Assembly (NCBI RefSeq): GCF_905175375.1
Contig: NZ_CAJIMS010000001.1
Span: forward strand, 2,604,001 to 2,668,000
Source of the DNA: Chryseobacterium aquaeductus
GTDB taxonomy: Bacteria; Bacteroidota; Bacteroidia; Flavobacteriales; Weeksellaceae
Reading direction: 5' to 3'
DNA length: 64,000 bases
In this document: piece by piece, positions 7,652 to 17,405 of the stretch
Layout: each line of letters begins with the position of its first letter
Numbering within the stretch: position 1 is the stretch's first letter
Translations under genes and position numbers: made by a program
Notes under the pieces: generated by a model
The model's database searches: none
Seen by the model: the letters and a program-made list of their open reading frames with translations, nothing else
What the model was told of the DNA's origin: nothing

Positions 7652-10600
7652 ATGTCTCAAAACAAAAGAATTTTCGTAGAAAAAAGAGGAATTTTCGATG
7701 TAGAAAGTCCAAAGATTTTTGATGAAGTAAAGGCGGTAGTTCCGTCGATCAAAAATGTAAAAGTGTACAATGTGTACGATATTTTCAGTTTGAACGATGG
7801 TGAATTCGAAAAGGTAGTCAACAGCACTTTCGTTGATCCGGTTACCGATATTTTAATTGAAGAGAATCCTGCGAAAGGAGTTTATTTCGCATTGGAATTT
7901 TTACCCGGACAATACGATCAGCGTGCCGATTCTGCCCAACAATGTATCGCTTTACTAACTGAAAATGAGAAATCTAAAGTGAGAAGTGGTAAACTCATCG
8001 AATTTGAAGGCGTTTCCGAATCTGATTTAGCTAAAATCAAAGATCTTCTCATCAATAAAGTTGAATCTCAGGAGAAAGACTTGTCAATTCTAAATATTCC
8101 TGCAGAAGAAACACCGTCAAAAGTTCTAATTCACGACAACTTTATTAAGTGGAATACTGCTGAACTTACTAACTTTTATAATTCTCACGGTTTTGCATTA
8201 GGCTTGGATGATTTAAAATTCATTCAGGAATATTTTAAAACTGAACAGAGAAATCCTACGGAAACGGAACTGAAAGTTTTAGACACGTATTGGAGTGACC
8301 ACTGTCGTCATACAACGTTTGAAACTGAGCTTTCAAATATTGAATTCGAAGGACAGTTTAAACATACCTTGGAAACCATTTTCAATGATTATATCGAAAA
8401 AAGAAAATTCTTAGGACGCGAATTGAAACCAATCTCTTTGATGGATTTGGCGACCGTTTGCGGAAGATATTTCCATAAAACAGGTAATTTGGAGAACTTG
8501 GTGGTTTCAGATGAAATCAACGCTTGTACAATCCAGATTGAAGCTGAATACGATGGTAAAAAAGAACCGTGGTATCTATTATTCAAAAACGAAACACACA
8601 ATCACCCGACGGAAATTGAACCTTTCGGAGGTGCTTCAACGTGTTTAGGTGGCGCGATCAGAGATCCTTTGTCCGGACGTTCATTCGTTTTCCAGGCTAT
8701 GAGATTAACGGGTGCTGCTGATGTTTTGGAATCAGTTGACAAAACCTTGCCGGGCAAATTACCTCAAAAAACAATCACCAAACAGGCGGCAAACGGATAT
8801 TCTTCTTACGGTAACCAAATCGGTTTGGCAACTACAATGGTTTCCGAAATCTACGATGAAGGTTACAAAGCAAAAAGGATGGAAGTAGGTTTCGTAGCCG
8901 GCGCTGTTCCTGTGGATTGGGTAAGACGCGAAAAGCCAATAGCTGGCGATTCTATTATCATTTTAGGTGGTGCAACAGGTCGTGACGGTGTTGGTGGAGC
9001 AAGCGGAAGTTCAAAAGAACAGGACGAAACTTCTATTCACACGATGAGTTCTGAAGTTCAGAAAGGAAATGCTGTTGAAGAACGTAAAATCCAGAGATTA
9101 TTCAGAAATCCTGAAGTGACGAGATTGATTAAAAAATCTAATGATTTCGGTGCTGGTGGTGTTTCTGTTGCGATCGGCGAAATTGCTGATTCTTTGGAAG
9201 TTAATTTAGATGTTTTACCGTTAAAATATGAAGGTTTGAACGGAACCGAATTGGCTATTTCTGAATCTCAGGAAAGAATGGCGGTTGTGGTTGAACAAAA
9301 AGATAAAGAAAAGTTCATCAAATTCTGTGAAGCTGAAAATATTGTAGCTGTTGAGGTTGCAAAAGTCACAGATTCCGGAAGAATGCAGATGTTCTGGAAG
9401 GGAGATAAAATTGTTGACCTTTCAAGAGAATTTCTGGATACGAATGGTTGTTCAAAAAGCCAGGAAGTTAAGATCACGCATCTTAATGAGGTAAAAGAAG
9501 AAACTCAGACTTTCAACGAAGAGAATTTCTTAAAGATCTTAGCAGATAAAAATGTTGCTTCTCAAAAAGGGTTGTTAGAAATGTTTGATTCGTCTATCGG
9601 TGCGACTACAGTTGCGATGCCTTTAGGTGGAAAATATCAGCAGACTTTGATGGAAGGAAGCGCTCAGACGTTACCAATTTTAGGAGCTAAAAATATTGAA
9701 ACTGTTTCTTTTGCAAGTTGGGGATTTGATGCTGAAATTTCAAAGCAAAACTCATTATTAGGAGCTTCTTACGCAGTTGTTGAAAGTGTAACGAAAATCG
9801 TTGCGATGGGTGGCGATTATAAAAATATCAGATTGAGTTTCCAGGAATATTTTGAGAAATTGGGTCAGAATCCTGAGAAATGGGGCAAGCCATTGGCTTC
9901 TCTTTTGGGAGCTTATGATGCACAAATTAACCTTGGTTTGGCTGCCATCGGAGGTAAGGATTCGATGAGTGGAACGTATCAGGATTTGAATGTTCCGCCA
10001 ACGTTGATTTCATTCGCTTGTGCTAATGGAGAGAAGAAAAATGTGATCTCTCCGGAATTTAAACAGGCAGGAAATAAACTGTATTTCTTTAATCATAATG
10101 CTCAGGAAAACGGACTTCCAAACTATGAAAATCTGAAGGTTGTTTTTGAATTGATTTTCGAAAATATTAAAGCCGGAAAAATCGTTTCTGTGAAGACTGT
10201 GAAAGAAGGCGGCGTTGCGGTGGCTTTAGCAAAAATGAGTTTCGGTAACAAATTGGGAGCTGAAATAAATATTGATGATCAGAACATTTTATTAGCTAAA
10301 AATATAGGAAGTTTAATTATTGAGTCGACTGAAGAACTAAGTTCTGTTAATCTTCAATTAATTGGTGAAGTTGAAAATTTAAATATTTTAAAAATTAATA
10401 ATTTGAATTTTGAAATCGAAAAATTACTTGAAGCGAATACAAAAACTTTCGAAAACCTTTTTTCAACGGTAGAAAAAGAAAAAATAACGGTTGAATTTGA
10501 TTCAAAACTGAATTCAATCAATCCTAGAAATATTATCATTAAGAAACACGGAATTGCTCAGCCAAGAGTTTTTGCTCCGGTTTTCCCGGGAACTAACTGT

Positions 10601-11350
10601 GAATATGACACGCTGAATGCATTCCAAAAAGAAGGCGCAATCGTTAGCAGTTTACCTTTGATCAATATCAATCATCAGTTGCTTGAAGAGAGCGTTAATG
10701 CTTGGGTAAAAGAAATTAAACAGTCACAGATTTTAGCATTCTCCGGAGGTTTCTCTGCGGGTGACGAGCCGGATGGTTCTGCTAAGTTTATCGTGAATGT
10801 TTTGAAGAATGAAAAGATGAGAAATGCCGTTCACGAATTGCTCGACAGAGACGGAATGATCATCGGAATTTGTAACGGTTTTCAGGCTTTGGTGAAGTCA
10901 GGATTGTTGCCTTACGGACGAATTAAAGATTTGGATGAGAACTCTCCAACCTTGGCTCATAATGCAATTAGAAGGCATATTTCTCAAATGGTGAATGTGA
11001 AAGTTTTAAATGATGAAAGTCCTTGGTTGAAAGGAATGAAAGATCAGGTTTTCACCATTCCGATTTCTCACGGGGAAGGTCGTTTTATGGCTTCGGAAGA
11101 AGAAATTAAGAAGCTGTATGAAAACGGACAAATTGCCACTCAGTATTTAGATTTAGATGGAAATATCGCTCACGGAATGCCGTTCAATCCAAATAATTCA
11201 TTGTTTGGAATTGAAGGAATTACCAGTCTTGATGGAAAAATTTATGGTAGAATGGGTCATCCGGAACGTTTTGCTGAAGGCTTGATGAAAAACATTCCGA
11301 CTGCGAATTATCACAATATTTTCAAGAACGGAGTTGAATATTTTAAATAA
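7652..11350 (+). CDS. purL: Phosphoribosylformylglycinamidine synthase, large fused form
   Basis: A 1232-residue single-chain PurL (synthetase plus glutaminase), compared with about 1295 in E. coli; the shorter form is usual in Bacteroidetes. The linker-proximal motif TYWSDHCRHTTFET and the ATP-binding regions (KNETHNHPTEIEPF, GGATGRDGVGGA) mark the FGAM synthetase part. The C-terminal class I glutamine amidotransferase has its nucleophile Cys1074 in GICNGFQALVKSG, and GHPERFAEG near the end supplies the expected His and Glu. It converts FGAR, ATP and glutamine to FGAM in de novo purine synthesis. ATG start. Genes for separate PurS or PurQ are unnecessary with this fused form. Confidence 0.97.
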   Translation: MSQNKRIFVEKRGIFDVESPKIFDEVKAVVPSIKNVKVYNVYDIFSLNDGEFEKVVNSTFVDPVTDILIEENPAKGVYFALEFLPGQYDQRADSAQQCIALLTENEKSKVRSGKLIEFEGVSESDLAKIKDLLINKVESQEKDLSILNIPAEETPSKVLIHDNFIKWNTAELTNFYNSHGFALGLDDLKFIQEYFKTEQRNPTETELKVLDTYWSDHCRHTTFETELSNIEFEGQFKHTLETIFNDYIEKRKFLGRELKPISLMDLATVCGRYFHKTGNLENLVVSDEINACTIQIEAEYDGKKEPWYLLFKNETHNHPTEIEPFGGASTCLGGAIRDPLSGRSFVFQAMRLTGAADVLESVDKTLPGKLPQKTITKQAANGYSSYGNQIGLATTMVSEIYDEGYKAKRMEVGFVAGAVPVDWVRREKPIAGDSIIILGGATGRDGVGGASGSSKEQDETSIHTMSSEVQKGNAVEERKIQRLFRNPEVTRLIKKSNDFGAGGVSVAIGEIADSLEVNLDVLPLKYEGLNGTELAISESQERMAVVVEQKDKEKFIKFCEAENIVAVEVAKVTDSGRMQMFWKGDKIVDLSREFLDTNGCSKSQEVKITHLNEVKEETQTFNEENFLKILADKNVASQKGLLEMFDSSIGATTVAMPLGGKYQQTLMEGSAQTLPILGAKNIETVSFASWGFDAEISKQNSLLGASYAVVESVTKIVAMGGDYKNIRLSFQEYFEKLGQNPEKWGKPLASLLGAYDAQINLGLAAIGGKDSMSGTYQDLNVPPTLISFACANGEKKNVISPEFKQAGNKLYFFNHNAQENGLPNYENLKVVFELIFENIKAGKIVSVKTVKEGGVAVALAKMSFGNKLGAEINIDDQNILLAKNIGSLIIESTEELSSVNLQLIGEVENLNILKINNLNFEIEKLLEANTKTFENLFSTVEKEKITVEFDSKLNSINPRNIIIKKHGIAQPRVFAPVFPGTNCEYDTLNAFQKEGAIVSSLPLININHQLLEESVNAWVKEIKQSQILAFSGGFSAGDEPDGSAKFIVNVLKNEKMRNAVHELLDRDGMIIGICNGFQALVKSGLLPYGRIKDLDENSPTLAHNAIRRHISQMVNVKVLNDESPWLKGMKDQVFTIPISHGEGRFMASEEEIKKLYENGQIATQYLDLDGNIAHGMPFNPNNSLFGIEGITSLDGKIYGRMGHPERFAEGLMKNIPTANYHNIFKNGVEYFK

Positions 11351-11492
11351 GCTTTTTGCTTATGGCAATTTGCTTTTAGCTTTCAATCTGATTTTTAAAC
11401 TTTAATTTTTTTAAAGTTTTCGGATTTCAGAAAATGAATTGTCAAAAATTTAAAAATTACAATTGAATACTTTAAAAGATAATAACAAGAAA

Positions 11493-11849
11493 ATGGCTGT
11501 CATCAATGGCGGCCATTTTTTTGATTTGTCAGGATTTTACGAGGAAGTTTCTCAGATTTTAATGAAAGATGAAGATTGGAAAATCGTAACTCTCGATGGA
11601 TTTGATGATATTCTCTATGGGTTTGTGGGAGAAATTCTTTGGAAAGATTCTCAGAAATCAAAAGAAAATTTAGGTTTTGAATCAACGAAAGAATTTTACG
11701 AAAATAAAATCAGACAAAGGAAACCTTTTAACATAGAATTAATTGAGCAAAAATTAGATCACTTGATTTCAGGAAACGGACAAACTCTATTTGAAATTTT
11801 GGTTGAAATAATAAAGTCGCATAAAAATATCTCGTTGGTTCTGGAATAA
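11493..11849 (+). CDS. Barstar family protein (ribonuclease-inhibitor-like)
   Basis: A 118-residue small protein. The pattern INGGHFFDLSGFYEEVSQIL, then DGFDDILYGF, then ILWKDSQKSKENLGF, follows the barstar fold: N-terminal strand, acidic helix, the LDxxxD(I/C)L segment, and a strand with Trp plus Ser/Arg residues. Classical barstar binds and blocks barnase-type RNases; the housekeeping targets of such orphans are unknown. The ATG at 11493 is preferred over a TTG 30 bp upstream because it fits the start of the family domain. No RNase toxin gene is adjacent: purL is upstream and dgkA is convergent. Confidence 0.72.
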   Translation: MAVINGGHFFDLSGFYEEVSQILMKDEDWKIVTLDGFDDILYGFVGEILWKDSQKSKENLGFESTKEFYENKIRQRKPFNIELIEQKLDHLISGNGQTLFEILVEIIKSHKNISLVLE

Positions 11850-11896
11850 TGTTTTCAATATATAACGAGCAATGAAGATAAAAATCTTTGGGAAAC

Positions 11897-12253
11897 TTAA
11901 ATAAAAATATACTTCCAATAAACAAAAATTCCTATAATAACTGACGCTATTGCTATCAAAGTCACTGCACCTGCAGCAATATCCTTAATAAAACCAATTC
12001 TCTTGTCAAATTCAGGTTGAATGATGTCACAGATTTTTTCGATCGCAGTATTGAAAATTTCTGCACTTAAAACTCCAAGAGAAACGATTAGCACTAAAAC
12101 AGTATCTAAATTTGAAAGTTTTAAATAAAAAATCAAAAAAAGATTAATTAAAAAAGCTAAAAACTCCAGTTGAAAATTCCTTTCAGATTTCAACATCATA
12201 AAAACACCGCGCAAAGCGTTCAAGAAACTTTTATGGATGGGTGGTTTTCTCAT
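11897..12253 (-). CDS. dgkA: Diacylglycerol kinase / undecaprenol kinase family membrane protein
   Basis: A 118-residue DgkA-type integral membrane protein with three transmembrane helices. The conserved catalytic patch is LSAEIFNTAIEKICD, followed by IGFIKDIAAGAVTLIA, and the amphipathic N-terminus has HKSFLNALRG and SERNFQLEF. The family phosphorylates diacylglycerol (Gram-negative) or undecaprenol (Gram-positive) at the inner membrane with ATP; which lipid this enzyme uses is not determined by sequence. It is divergent from the secreted hypothetical at 12333, and a TATATTTG box lies just upstream on its own strand. Confidence 0.92.
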   Translation of the reverse strand: MRKPPIHKSFLNALRGVFMMLKSERNFQLEFLAFLINLFLIFYLKLSNLDTVLVLIVSLGVLSAEIFNTAIEKICDIIQPEFDKRIGFIKDIAAGAVTLIAIASVIIGIFVYWKYIFI

Positions 12254-12264
12254 TAAACTTTTTA

Positions 12265-12272
12265 CAAATATA
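12265..12272 (-). promoter_or_regulatory. -7 box upstream of dgkA
   Basis: On the minus strand TATATTTG, an exact TAnnTTTG match, 11 bp before the dgkA ATG. It implies a very short leader; no TTTG at the -33 distance was found. Confidence 0.4.
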
Positions 12273-12281
12273 ATATTTGTG

Positions 12282-12313
12282 TTTGATGTTTTTTACTAAT
12301 TCATTTATCTTTG
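12282..12313 (+). promoter_or_regulatory. Promoter with -33 and -7 boxes for the 12333 gene
   Basis: TTTG at 12282-12285, a 20-bp spacer, then TATCTTTG at 12306-12313, matching both Bacteroidetes primary-sigma boxes with normal spacing. The ATG is 20 bp downstream. Confidence 0.65.
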
Positions 12314-12332
12314 AGAAATTAAAAATTTAACC

Positions 12333-12947
12333 ATGATGAAAAATTTATTAGCAGCTTTTCTTCTTCTTTTTTCAAACTTCGTTTTTTCTCAAGATTACAA
12401 GAAGAAAATAGCTAAAGCTTCCTGCGATTGTATAGCGAAAGTTGGTGACGAGATCAAAGATTCTAAAACGAAAGAGATGAAACTTGGTTTATGCATGATT
12501 ACAGCTTCGATGCCTTATTCTAAAGAACTTAAACGTGATTATAATATAGATGTTAATAACATCGGAGATGAAAGCAATAAACCTTTTGAAGAGTTGGGTG
12601 GGAAAATAGGATTATTAATGGCAACAGAATGTTCTGATGTTTTTATGAAGATGTTTGCGGAAAACAGTGATACCTCAAATACTTCCGATTCAGAATTATT
12701 ACTATCCGGAACGTTGAAAAAAATTGAGAAAGACAATTTCGTAGTTTTTCATATTGTCGGAGAAAATAACAATCTCACCAAGTTTTACTGGGTTTCAAGT
12801 ATAATGTCTAATCTTGATTTGCCGAAAGAATACAATTCGTTATTAAATAAAAAAGTAAACATCAGTTATTATACAACAGAAATTTTTGATGCAAAAATTA
12901 ACGATTACAGAAATTTAAATATAATATCAAGTTTGAAAACAGACTAA
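12333..12947 (+). CDS. Secreted hypothetical protein with conserved cysteines
   Basis: A 204-residue protein with a clear signal peptide (hydrophobic to about residue 19, ending VFSQ). The mature N-terminal half has a Cys pattern, KASCDCIAKVGDEIK, then KLGLCMI and ATECSDVFMK, of a kind seen in secreted proteins of unknown function in Flavobacteriia. The C-terminal half (about 125-204), from SGTLKKIEKDNFVVFHIVG, resembles a small beta-rich domain. I do not recognise a function. Its own promoter and the following dnaN promoter suggest a single-gene unit. Confidence 0.7.
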   Translation: MMKNLLAAFLLLFSNFVFSQDYKKKIAKASCDCIAKVGDEIKDSKTKEMKLGLCMITASMPYSKELKRDYNIDVNNIGDESNKPFEELGGKIGLLMATECSDVFMKMFAENSDTSNTSDSELLLSGTLKKIEKDNFVVFHIVGENNNLTKFYWVSSIMSNLDLPKEYNSLLNKKVNISYYTTEIFDAKINDYRNLNIISSLKTD

Positions 12948-13002
12948 TGATGTTTGTTTAAAACTCATGCAGATTATTTTTTCCAATCTTAGTTGTATTT
13001 GT

Positions 13003-13010
13003 TATATTTG
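13003..13010 (+). promoter_or_regulatory. -7 box of the dnaN promoter
   Basis: TATATTTG, an exact TAnnTTTG match, 20 bp upstream of the dnaN ATG. A -33 TTTG is not obvious. Confidence 0.5.
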
Positions 13011-13030
13011 TAAAAACTTATTTTAAATCT

Positions 13031-14161
13031 ATGAAATTTATTATTTCAAGTGGTGAACTGCAGAAAGCATTGCAAACTGTAAGTGGCGTAATTTCAAGTT
13101 CTCAGTCGAGACCGATTTTAGAAAACTATCTTTTTCAGTTAAACGAAAATAACCTTTCCATTACAGCATCTGATGGCGAAACTACTTTGGTGACTACCTT
13201 AGATGTTAAATCTGATGATTCAGGTAAATTTGCTGTTCCTGCCAAAATTTTTCAGGATTTTATCAAAACTTACGGCGAACAGCCGCTTACGCTTGTTGTA
13301 AAAGACAATGCAGAAGGTACAGGCAGTCAGCTTGAAATTTTGGACGAAAAAGACAATTTTGCGGTAGCATTAGACAATGCAGATGATTATCCTGAACTTC
13401 CGGAATTTGATGCAGCCCAAAGTGTAACAATGCCAGCTGGAGTTTTGTCTGAGGCTCTTACAAATACCCTTTTTGCAACCAGTAACGATTCTCTTCGTCC
13501 GGTAATGACAGGAGTTCTGTTCCAGTTTGGAGAAAACGAAACCAATTTTGTTTCTACAGATTCTCATCGATTGGTGGTTTATAAAAGAACAGATTTGATA
13601 AATGCCGAGCCAATGGAATTTATCATGCCTAAAAAACCTCTGAATATTTTCAAGAATATTTTAGCAAGCTCAAATGAGGATATTACCATTGATTTCAATG
13701 ATAATATGGCTAAATTTACTTTTGGAAAACATACTTGGATTTGTAGATTAATCGATGGAAAATATCCAAACTATACAGCGGTAATTCCTAAAGAAAATCC
13801 TAATGTTTTGACGATCAACAGGAATCTGTTGTTAGGAGCAATTAAAAGAGCTTCTATTATGTCAAATAAATCAACAAATCAGGTGAGATTCAAATTGTCT
13901 GCAAATATTCTACATCTTCACGCAGAAGATACAGAATATGCCAACAAAGCAGATATGCAGATACCTTGCGATTACAACGGTGAAGACATCAACATCGGAT
14001 TCAGTTCTAAATTTTTGACTGAAATGTTAGGTATCTTAGCCGCTGATGATATTACGATGAAAATGTCTCAACCCAACAGACCGGGAATCATTGAACCACT
14101 TGACGGTCTTGAAGAAAATGAAAATATCTTAATGTTATCAATGCCGGTTATCGGATTGTAA
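13031..14161 (+). CDS. dnaN: DNA polymerase III beta subunit (sliding clamp)
   Basis: A 376-residue three-domain clamp of normal length. The N-terminus MKFIISSGELQKALQTVSGV, the SRPILENYL segment, the central DSLRPVMTGVLFQF and TDSHRLVVYKR, and the C-terminal LMLSMPVIGL (family ending MPMRL-like) identify DnaN. The clamp encircles DNA and tethers the replicative polymerase. It is not next to dnaA, recF or gyrB, so this is not an origin-type dnaA-dnaN operon. A strong terminator follows at 14181-14213. Confidence 0.97.
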   Translation: MKFIISSGELQKALQTVSGVISSSQSRPILENYLFQLNENNLSITASDGETTLVTTLDVKSDDSGKFAVPAKIFQDFIKTYGEQPLTLVVKDNAEGTGSQLEILDEKDNFAVALDNADDYPELPEFDAAQSVTMPAGVLSEALTNTLFATSNDSLRPVMTGVLFQFGENETNFVSTDSHRLVVYKRTDLINAEPMEFIMPKKPLNIFKNILASSNEDITIDFNDNMAKFTFGKHTWICRLIDGKYPNYTAVIPKENPNVLTINRNLLLGAIKRASIMSNKSTNQVRFKLSANILHLHAEDTEYANKADMQIPCDYNGEDINIGFSSKFLTEMLGILAADDITMKMSQPNRPGIIEPLDGLEENENILMLSMPVIGL

Positions 14162-14180
14162 AATTAAAATTTAATAATAT

Positions 14181-14213
14181 AAAAAGAGGTTTGATTTATC
14201 AGCCTCTTTTTTA
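14181..14213 (+). terminator. Terminator after dnaN
   Basis: AAAAGAGG / CCTCTTTT stem with a 13-nt loop and a following T-rich tract, 20 bp after the dnaN stop. Confidence 0.75.
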
Positions 14214-14334
14214 TTTTTTAGATTCAGTTGAAAGGTTAAAAATTTCTCTGTCTCTCAAAAAATCACGATATTTGCTAACTTAAAAAGTTTTGGAATTTCA
14301 AGATTTCAAAACTCAAATTTCAAATTCATCATTA

Positions 14335-16770
14335 ATGAAAATATCAAATAACTGGCTGAAGGATTATATCAAAACAGAACTGAAATCTGAAAGAATAGGA
14401 GAGTTTCTTACAGATATTGGTCTTGAGGTGGAAGGCATAGAGAAATTTGAAAGCATCAAAGGAAGTCTGGAAGGTGTGGTTGTAGGAAAAGTTTTAACCT
14501 GCGAAAAGCATCCTAATGCCGATAAACTAAAGAAAACAACCGTAGACGTCGGAAGCGGAAAAGTATTAAATATTGTTTGTGGCGCTCCCAATGTGGAAGA
14601 AGGGCAAACTGTGCCTGTGGCAATTGTAGGAACTAAAATCTATGATAAAACCGGAAACTTTTTTGAAATAAAAGAAGCTAAAATAAGAGGTGAGGTTTCA
14701 CAAGGGATGATTTGTGCTGAAGACGAATTAGGTTTAAGCGACGATCACGGAGGAATCATGGTTTTGGACGAAACCAAATATGAAGTTGGAAAAAACTTTT
14801 CAGATTATTTTGAATTATCAAACGATGAAGTTTTTGAAATCGGTTTAACACCAAACAGAACCGATGCGATGTCTCATTACGGTGTTGCGAGAGATCTGTA
14901 TGCGTTTCTTTCTACAAATCAACAAAAAGGTGATTTTGAAAAAGTGTCTTCAGTTGCTTTAAATAATGAGAGTTCGCATGAATTTACTTTAGAAGTTCAA
15001 GACGCTGATTTGACGCCAAGATACATCGGAGCGGTGATTGAAAATGTAAATGTTTCAGAATCTCCTGCTTGGTTAAAAGACAGATTGAAAGCAATCGGAT
15101 TAAGCCCAATCAACAATATTGTAGATATTACCAACTATATTCTTCACGGTTTTGGTCAGCCGCTTCACGCTTTTGATGCTGATAAAATTGCAGATAAAAA
15201 AGTGAAAGTAGGAACTGTTGCGGAAGGAACAAAATTTACAACTTTGGATGGTATTGAAAGAACTTTAAACGGTTCCGAAATCATCATCAAAGACGGAAAA
15301 GATAACCCAATGTGTATTGCCGGAGTTTTTGGTGGTGCTAATTCCGGAGTTTCTAATGATACAAAAACTATTTTCTTAGAAAGTGCATATTTTAATCCTG
15401 TTGCAGTAAGAAAAGCCGCAAAAGCACACGGTTTGAATACCGATGCTTCTTTCAGATTTGAAAGAGGTGTTGACCCTAATATTACAAGAACAGCGATTAC
15501 TCATGCCATTAAAATGATTCAGGATTTGGCAGAAGGTAAATTGGTCGGAGATCTTTTGGAAGAATATCCGAAGAAAATTGAAGACAATTATGTGATCATC
15601 AGATTTTCTAAAATCGAACAGATTTTGGGAACAAAAATTCATAGAGAAAAAGTAAAAGAAATTTTAAAAGCACTGGAAATTCAGGTACTGAATGAAATTC
15701 AAAATGGTTTTGAAATCTCAGTTCCTTCTTACAGAGCTGATGTGACGAGAGAAATAGACGTTATTGAAGAGATTTTAAGAATCTACGGATACAACAAGAT
15801 TGAAGCTCCGCAAAAAATCTCTTTCACACCTGTGAAGCTTAATGCAAAAGATCAGGATGAGCTGGAAAATAACTGGGCGAGAACGTTGCAAGGTTTAGGT
15901 TTTAACGAAGTAATGAACAATTCTCTGACTTCTGTAAAAGATGAAACTGATGCTGTGAAACTTTTAAATCCTTTAAGTAATGATTTGGCATTTATGAGAA
16001 AGTCTTTACTGGAAGGCCTTTTACAGAATGCAATCTACAACATCAACAGGAAAAATCAGGATATTAAATTCTTTGAATTCGGAAAAATTTATCATAAAAA
16101 AGAATCAAGCGAAGCGTATCTTGACCAAAGGGAAAAAAAGTACGAAGAAAGAAAACAGTTAGCGATTTTAGTTACCGGAAGAGACGTTGCCGAAAACTGG
16201 ATGCAGCCAAAATCAGCTACAAGTTTCTATAATCTTAAAGCTTACGTAAAAGTTTTATTGGAAAGATTGGCGATTGATTATAAAGAAATTCCTTTGTCTG
16301 ATAACAGATTTTCTGATGCTTTGGCATACGAATCTGAAGGTGAAACTTTGGTAAGAATAGGAAAAGTAGCTCCTCAGATGCTGAAAGATTTTGACATCGA
16401 TCAAGACTGTTTCTATGCTGAAATTGAATTGGAACTTGCTCAGACATTACGTTTCAATAAAGAATTGAAATTTAATGATATTCCGAAATTCAACAAAATA
16501 AGAAGAGATCTGGCATTGTTGATTGATAAAAATATTACGTATCAGGAATTGTATCAGACCGCTAAAAAGAACAAATCTCCATTCATCAAAAGCATTAATT
16601 TATTTGATGTGTACGAAGGCAAAAATCTTCCGGAAGGTAAGAAATCTTATGCAATGAGCTTCGAGTTATTGAATGAGGAAAAAACGCTGGAAGAAAAGGA
16701 AATTTCTACGGTAATGGATTCTTTGATTAAATCGTTCCAAAAAGAATTCAATGCTGAACTGAGATCATAA
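14335..16770 (+). CDS. pheT: Phenylalanine--tRNA ligase beta subunit
   Basis: An 811-residue PheT with the full bacterial domain order: an N-terminal MKISNNWLKDYI core, tRNA-binding OB domain (VVVGKVLTCEKHPNADKLKKT), B3/B4 editing domain, B5, catalytic-like core, and C-terminal anticodon-binding FDX-ACB domain (KFNKIRRDLALLIDKNI). It pairs with PheS, which is not in this window, to charge tRNA-Phe. The ATG at 14335 is preferred over an in-frame TTG 45 bp upstream because the family begins MKISxxWL. A symmetrical terminator follows. Confidence 0.97.
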   Translation: MKISNNWLKDYIKTELKSERIGEFLTDIGLEVEGIEKFESIKGSLEGVVVGKVLTCEKHPNADKLKKTTVDVGSGKVLNIVCGAPNVEEGQTVPVAIVGTKIYDKTGNFFEIKEAKIRGEVSQGMICAEDELGLSDDHGGIMVLDETKYEVGKNFSDYFELSNDEVFEIGLTPNRTDAMSHYGVARDLYAFLSTNQQKGDFEKVSSVALNNESSHEFTLEVQDADLTPRYIGAVIENVNVSESPAWLKDRLKAIGLSPINNIVDITNYILHGFGQPLHAFDADKIADKKVKVGTVAEGTKFTTLDGIERTLNGSEIIIKDGKDNPMCIAGVFGGANSGVSNDTKTIFLESAYFNPVAVRKAAKAHGLNTDASFRFERGVDPNITRTAITHAIKMIQDLAEGKLVGDLLEEYPKKIEDNYVIIRFSKIEQILGTKIHREKVKEILKALEIQVLNEIQNGFEISVPSYRADVTREIDVIEEILRIYGYNKIEAPQKISFTPVKLNAKDQDELENNWARTLQGLGFNEVMNNSLTSVKDETDAVKLLNPLSNDLAFMRKSLLEGLLQNAIYNINRKNQDIKFFEFGKIYHKKESSEAYLDQREKKYEERKQLAILVTGRDVAENWMQPKSATSFYNLKAYVKVLLERLAIDYKEIPLSDNRFSDALAYESEGETLVRIGKVAPQMLKDFDIDQDCFYAEIELELAQTLRFNKELKFNDIPKFNKIRRDLALLIDKNITYQELYQTAKKNKSPFIKSINLFDVYEGKNLPEGKKSYAMSFELLNEEKTLEEKEISTVMDSLIKSFQKEFNAELRS

Positions 16771-16802
16771 AATTTATGATAACATAAAACTTTTATATCA
16801 AT

Positions 16803-16830
16803 AAAAAAACGAGTTTCGGCTCGTTTTTTT
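16803..16830. terminator. Terminator after pheT
   Basis: Perfect inverted repeat AAAAAAACGAG / CTCGTTTTTTT with a TTTCGG loop, a classic intrinsic terminator that could work in both directions. Confidence 0.88.
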
Positions 16831-16873
16831 ATTGAATATTATTTAAAAATATTTTTAAATAATATAATTTCCG

Positions 16874-16881
16874 TAAATTTG
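16874..16881 (+). promoter_or_regulatory. -7 box upstream of the META lipoprotein
   Basis: TAAATTTG fits TAnnTTTG exactly, 57 bp upstream of the ATG; no -33 box could be assigned. Confidence 0.4.
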
Positions 16882-16938
16882 GTTTAAATCAAAAAGAAGA
16901 ATAAAACTAAATTCTTCTTTGAAAAAATAAAATCTAAA

Positions 16939-17349
16939 ATGAAAAAATTCTTTTTAAGTATATGTACAGTTGCTGTGTTGGCTTCGTGCGGAACAATGTC
17001 AAATACTACAGCTTCTAAAGTAGGAAAATCTCAGCCGTCAATTGCAAATACAAAATGGACTTTAGCTGACAATGTGAAAGGTAAAACGCCTACGTTAAAC
17101 ATCGACGGTGCAAAAGTGAATGGTAATGCAGGTTGCAACAGTTATTTCGGAACGTTATCTACCGATGCTGCTTCTGGTACATTCAGTGCCGGACAAATGG
17201 GATCTACCAAAATGGCTTGCGAAAATATGAGCGTGGAGCAGAATTTTATGACCATGATGGGGAAAGTAAATAAGTATGTGGTTTCCGGAAATACTTTAGA
17301 ATTGTATCAAGATAACCTTTTACTTTTAAAGTTTAATAAAGCTGAATAA
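16939..17349 (+). CDS. META domain lipoprotein (HslJ-like)
   Basis: A 136-residue lipoprotein: signal peptide with lipobox LASC (Cys17), then a META domain from about residue 36. Typical features are ANTKWTLADNV, GNAGCNSYFGTLS, the MGSTKMACENM segment with its second Cys, EQNFMTMMGKV and YQDNLLLLKF. META proteins (E. coli HslJ, Leishmania META1) are envelope-associated and linked to heat or antibiotic tolerance; the biochemical function is unknown. Monocistronic, flanked by the pheT terminator and its own bidirectional terminator. Confidence 0.9.
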   Translation: MKKFFLSICTVAVLASCGTMSNTTASKVGKSQPSIANTKWTLADNVKGKTPTLNIDGAKVNGNAGCNSYFGTLSTDAASGTFSAGQMGSTKMACENMSVEQNFMTMMGKVNKYVVSGNTLELYQDNLLLLKFNKAE

Positions 17350-17354
17350 CAGAT

Positions 17355-17390
17355 AAAAAAAGGAACTCAAAATTTTGAGTTCCTTTTTTT
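17355..17390. terminator. Bidirectional terminator between the META gene and an acidic small protein gene
   Basis: Perfect 36-nt palindrome: A-run, GGAACTCAAAA/TTTTGAGTTCC, T-run, placed between convergent genes. Confidence 0.9.
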
Positions 17391-17405
17391 ATGAGTAAAA
17401 AATTC

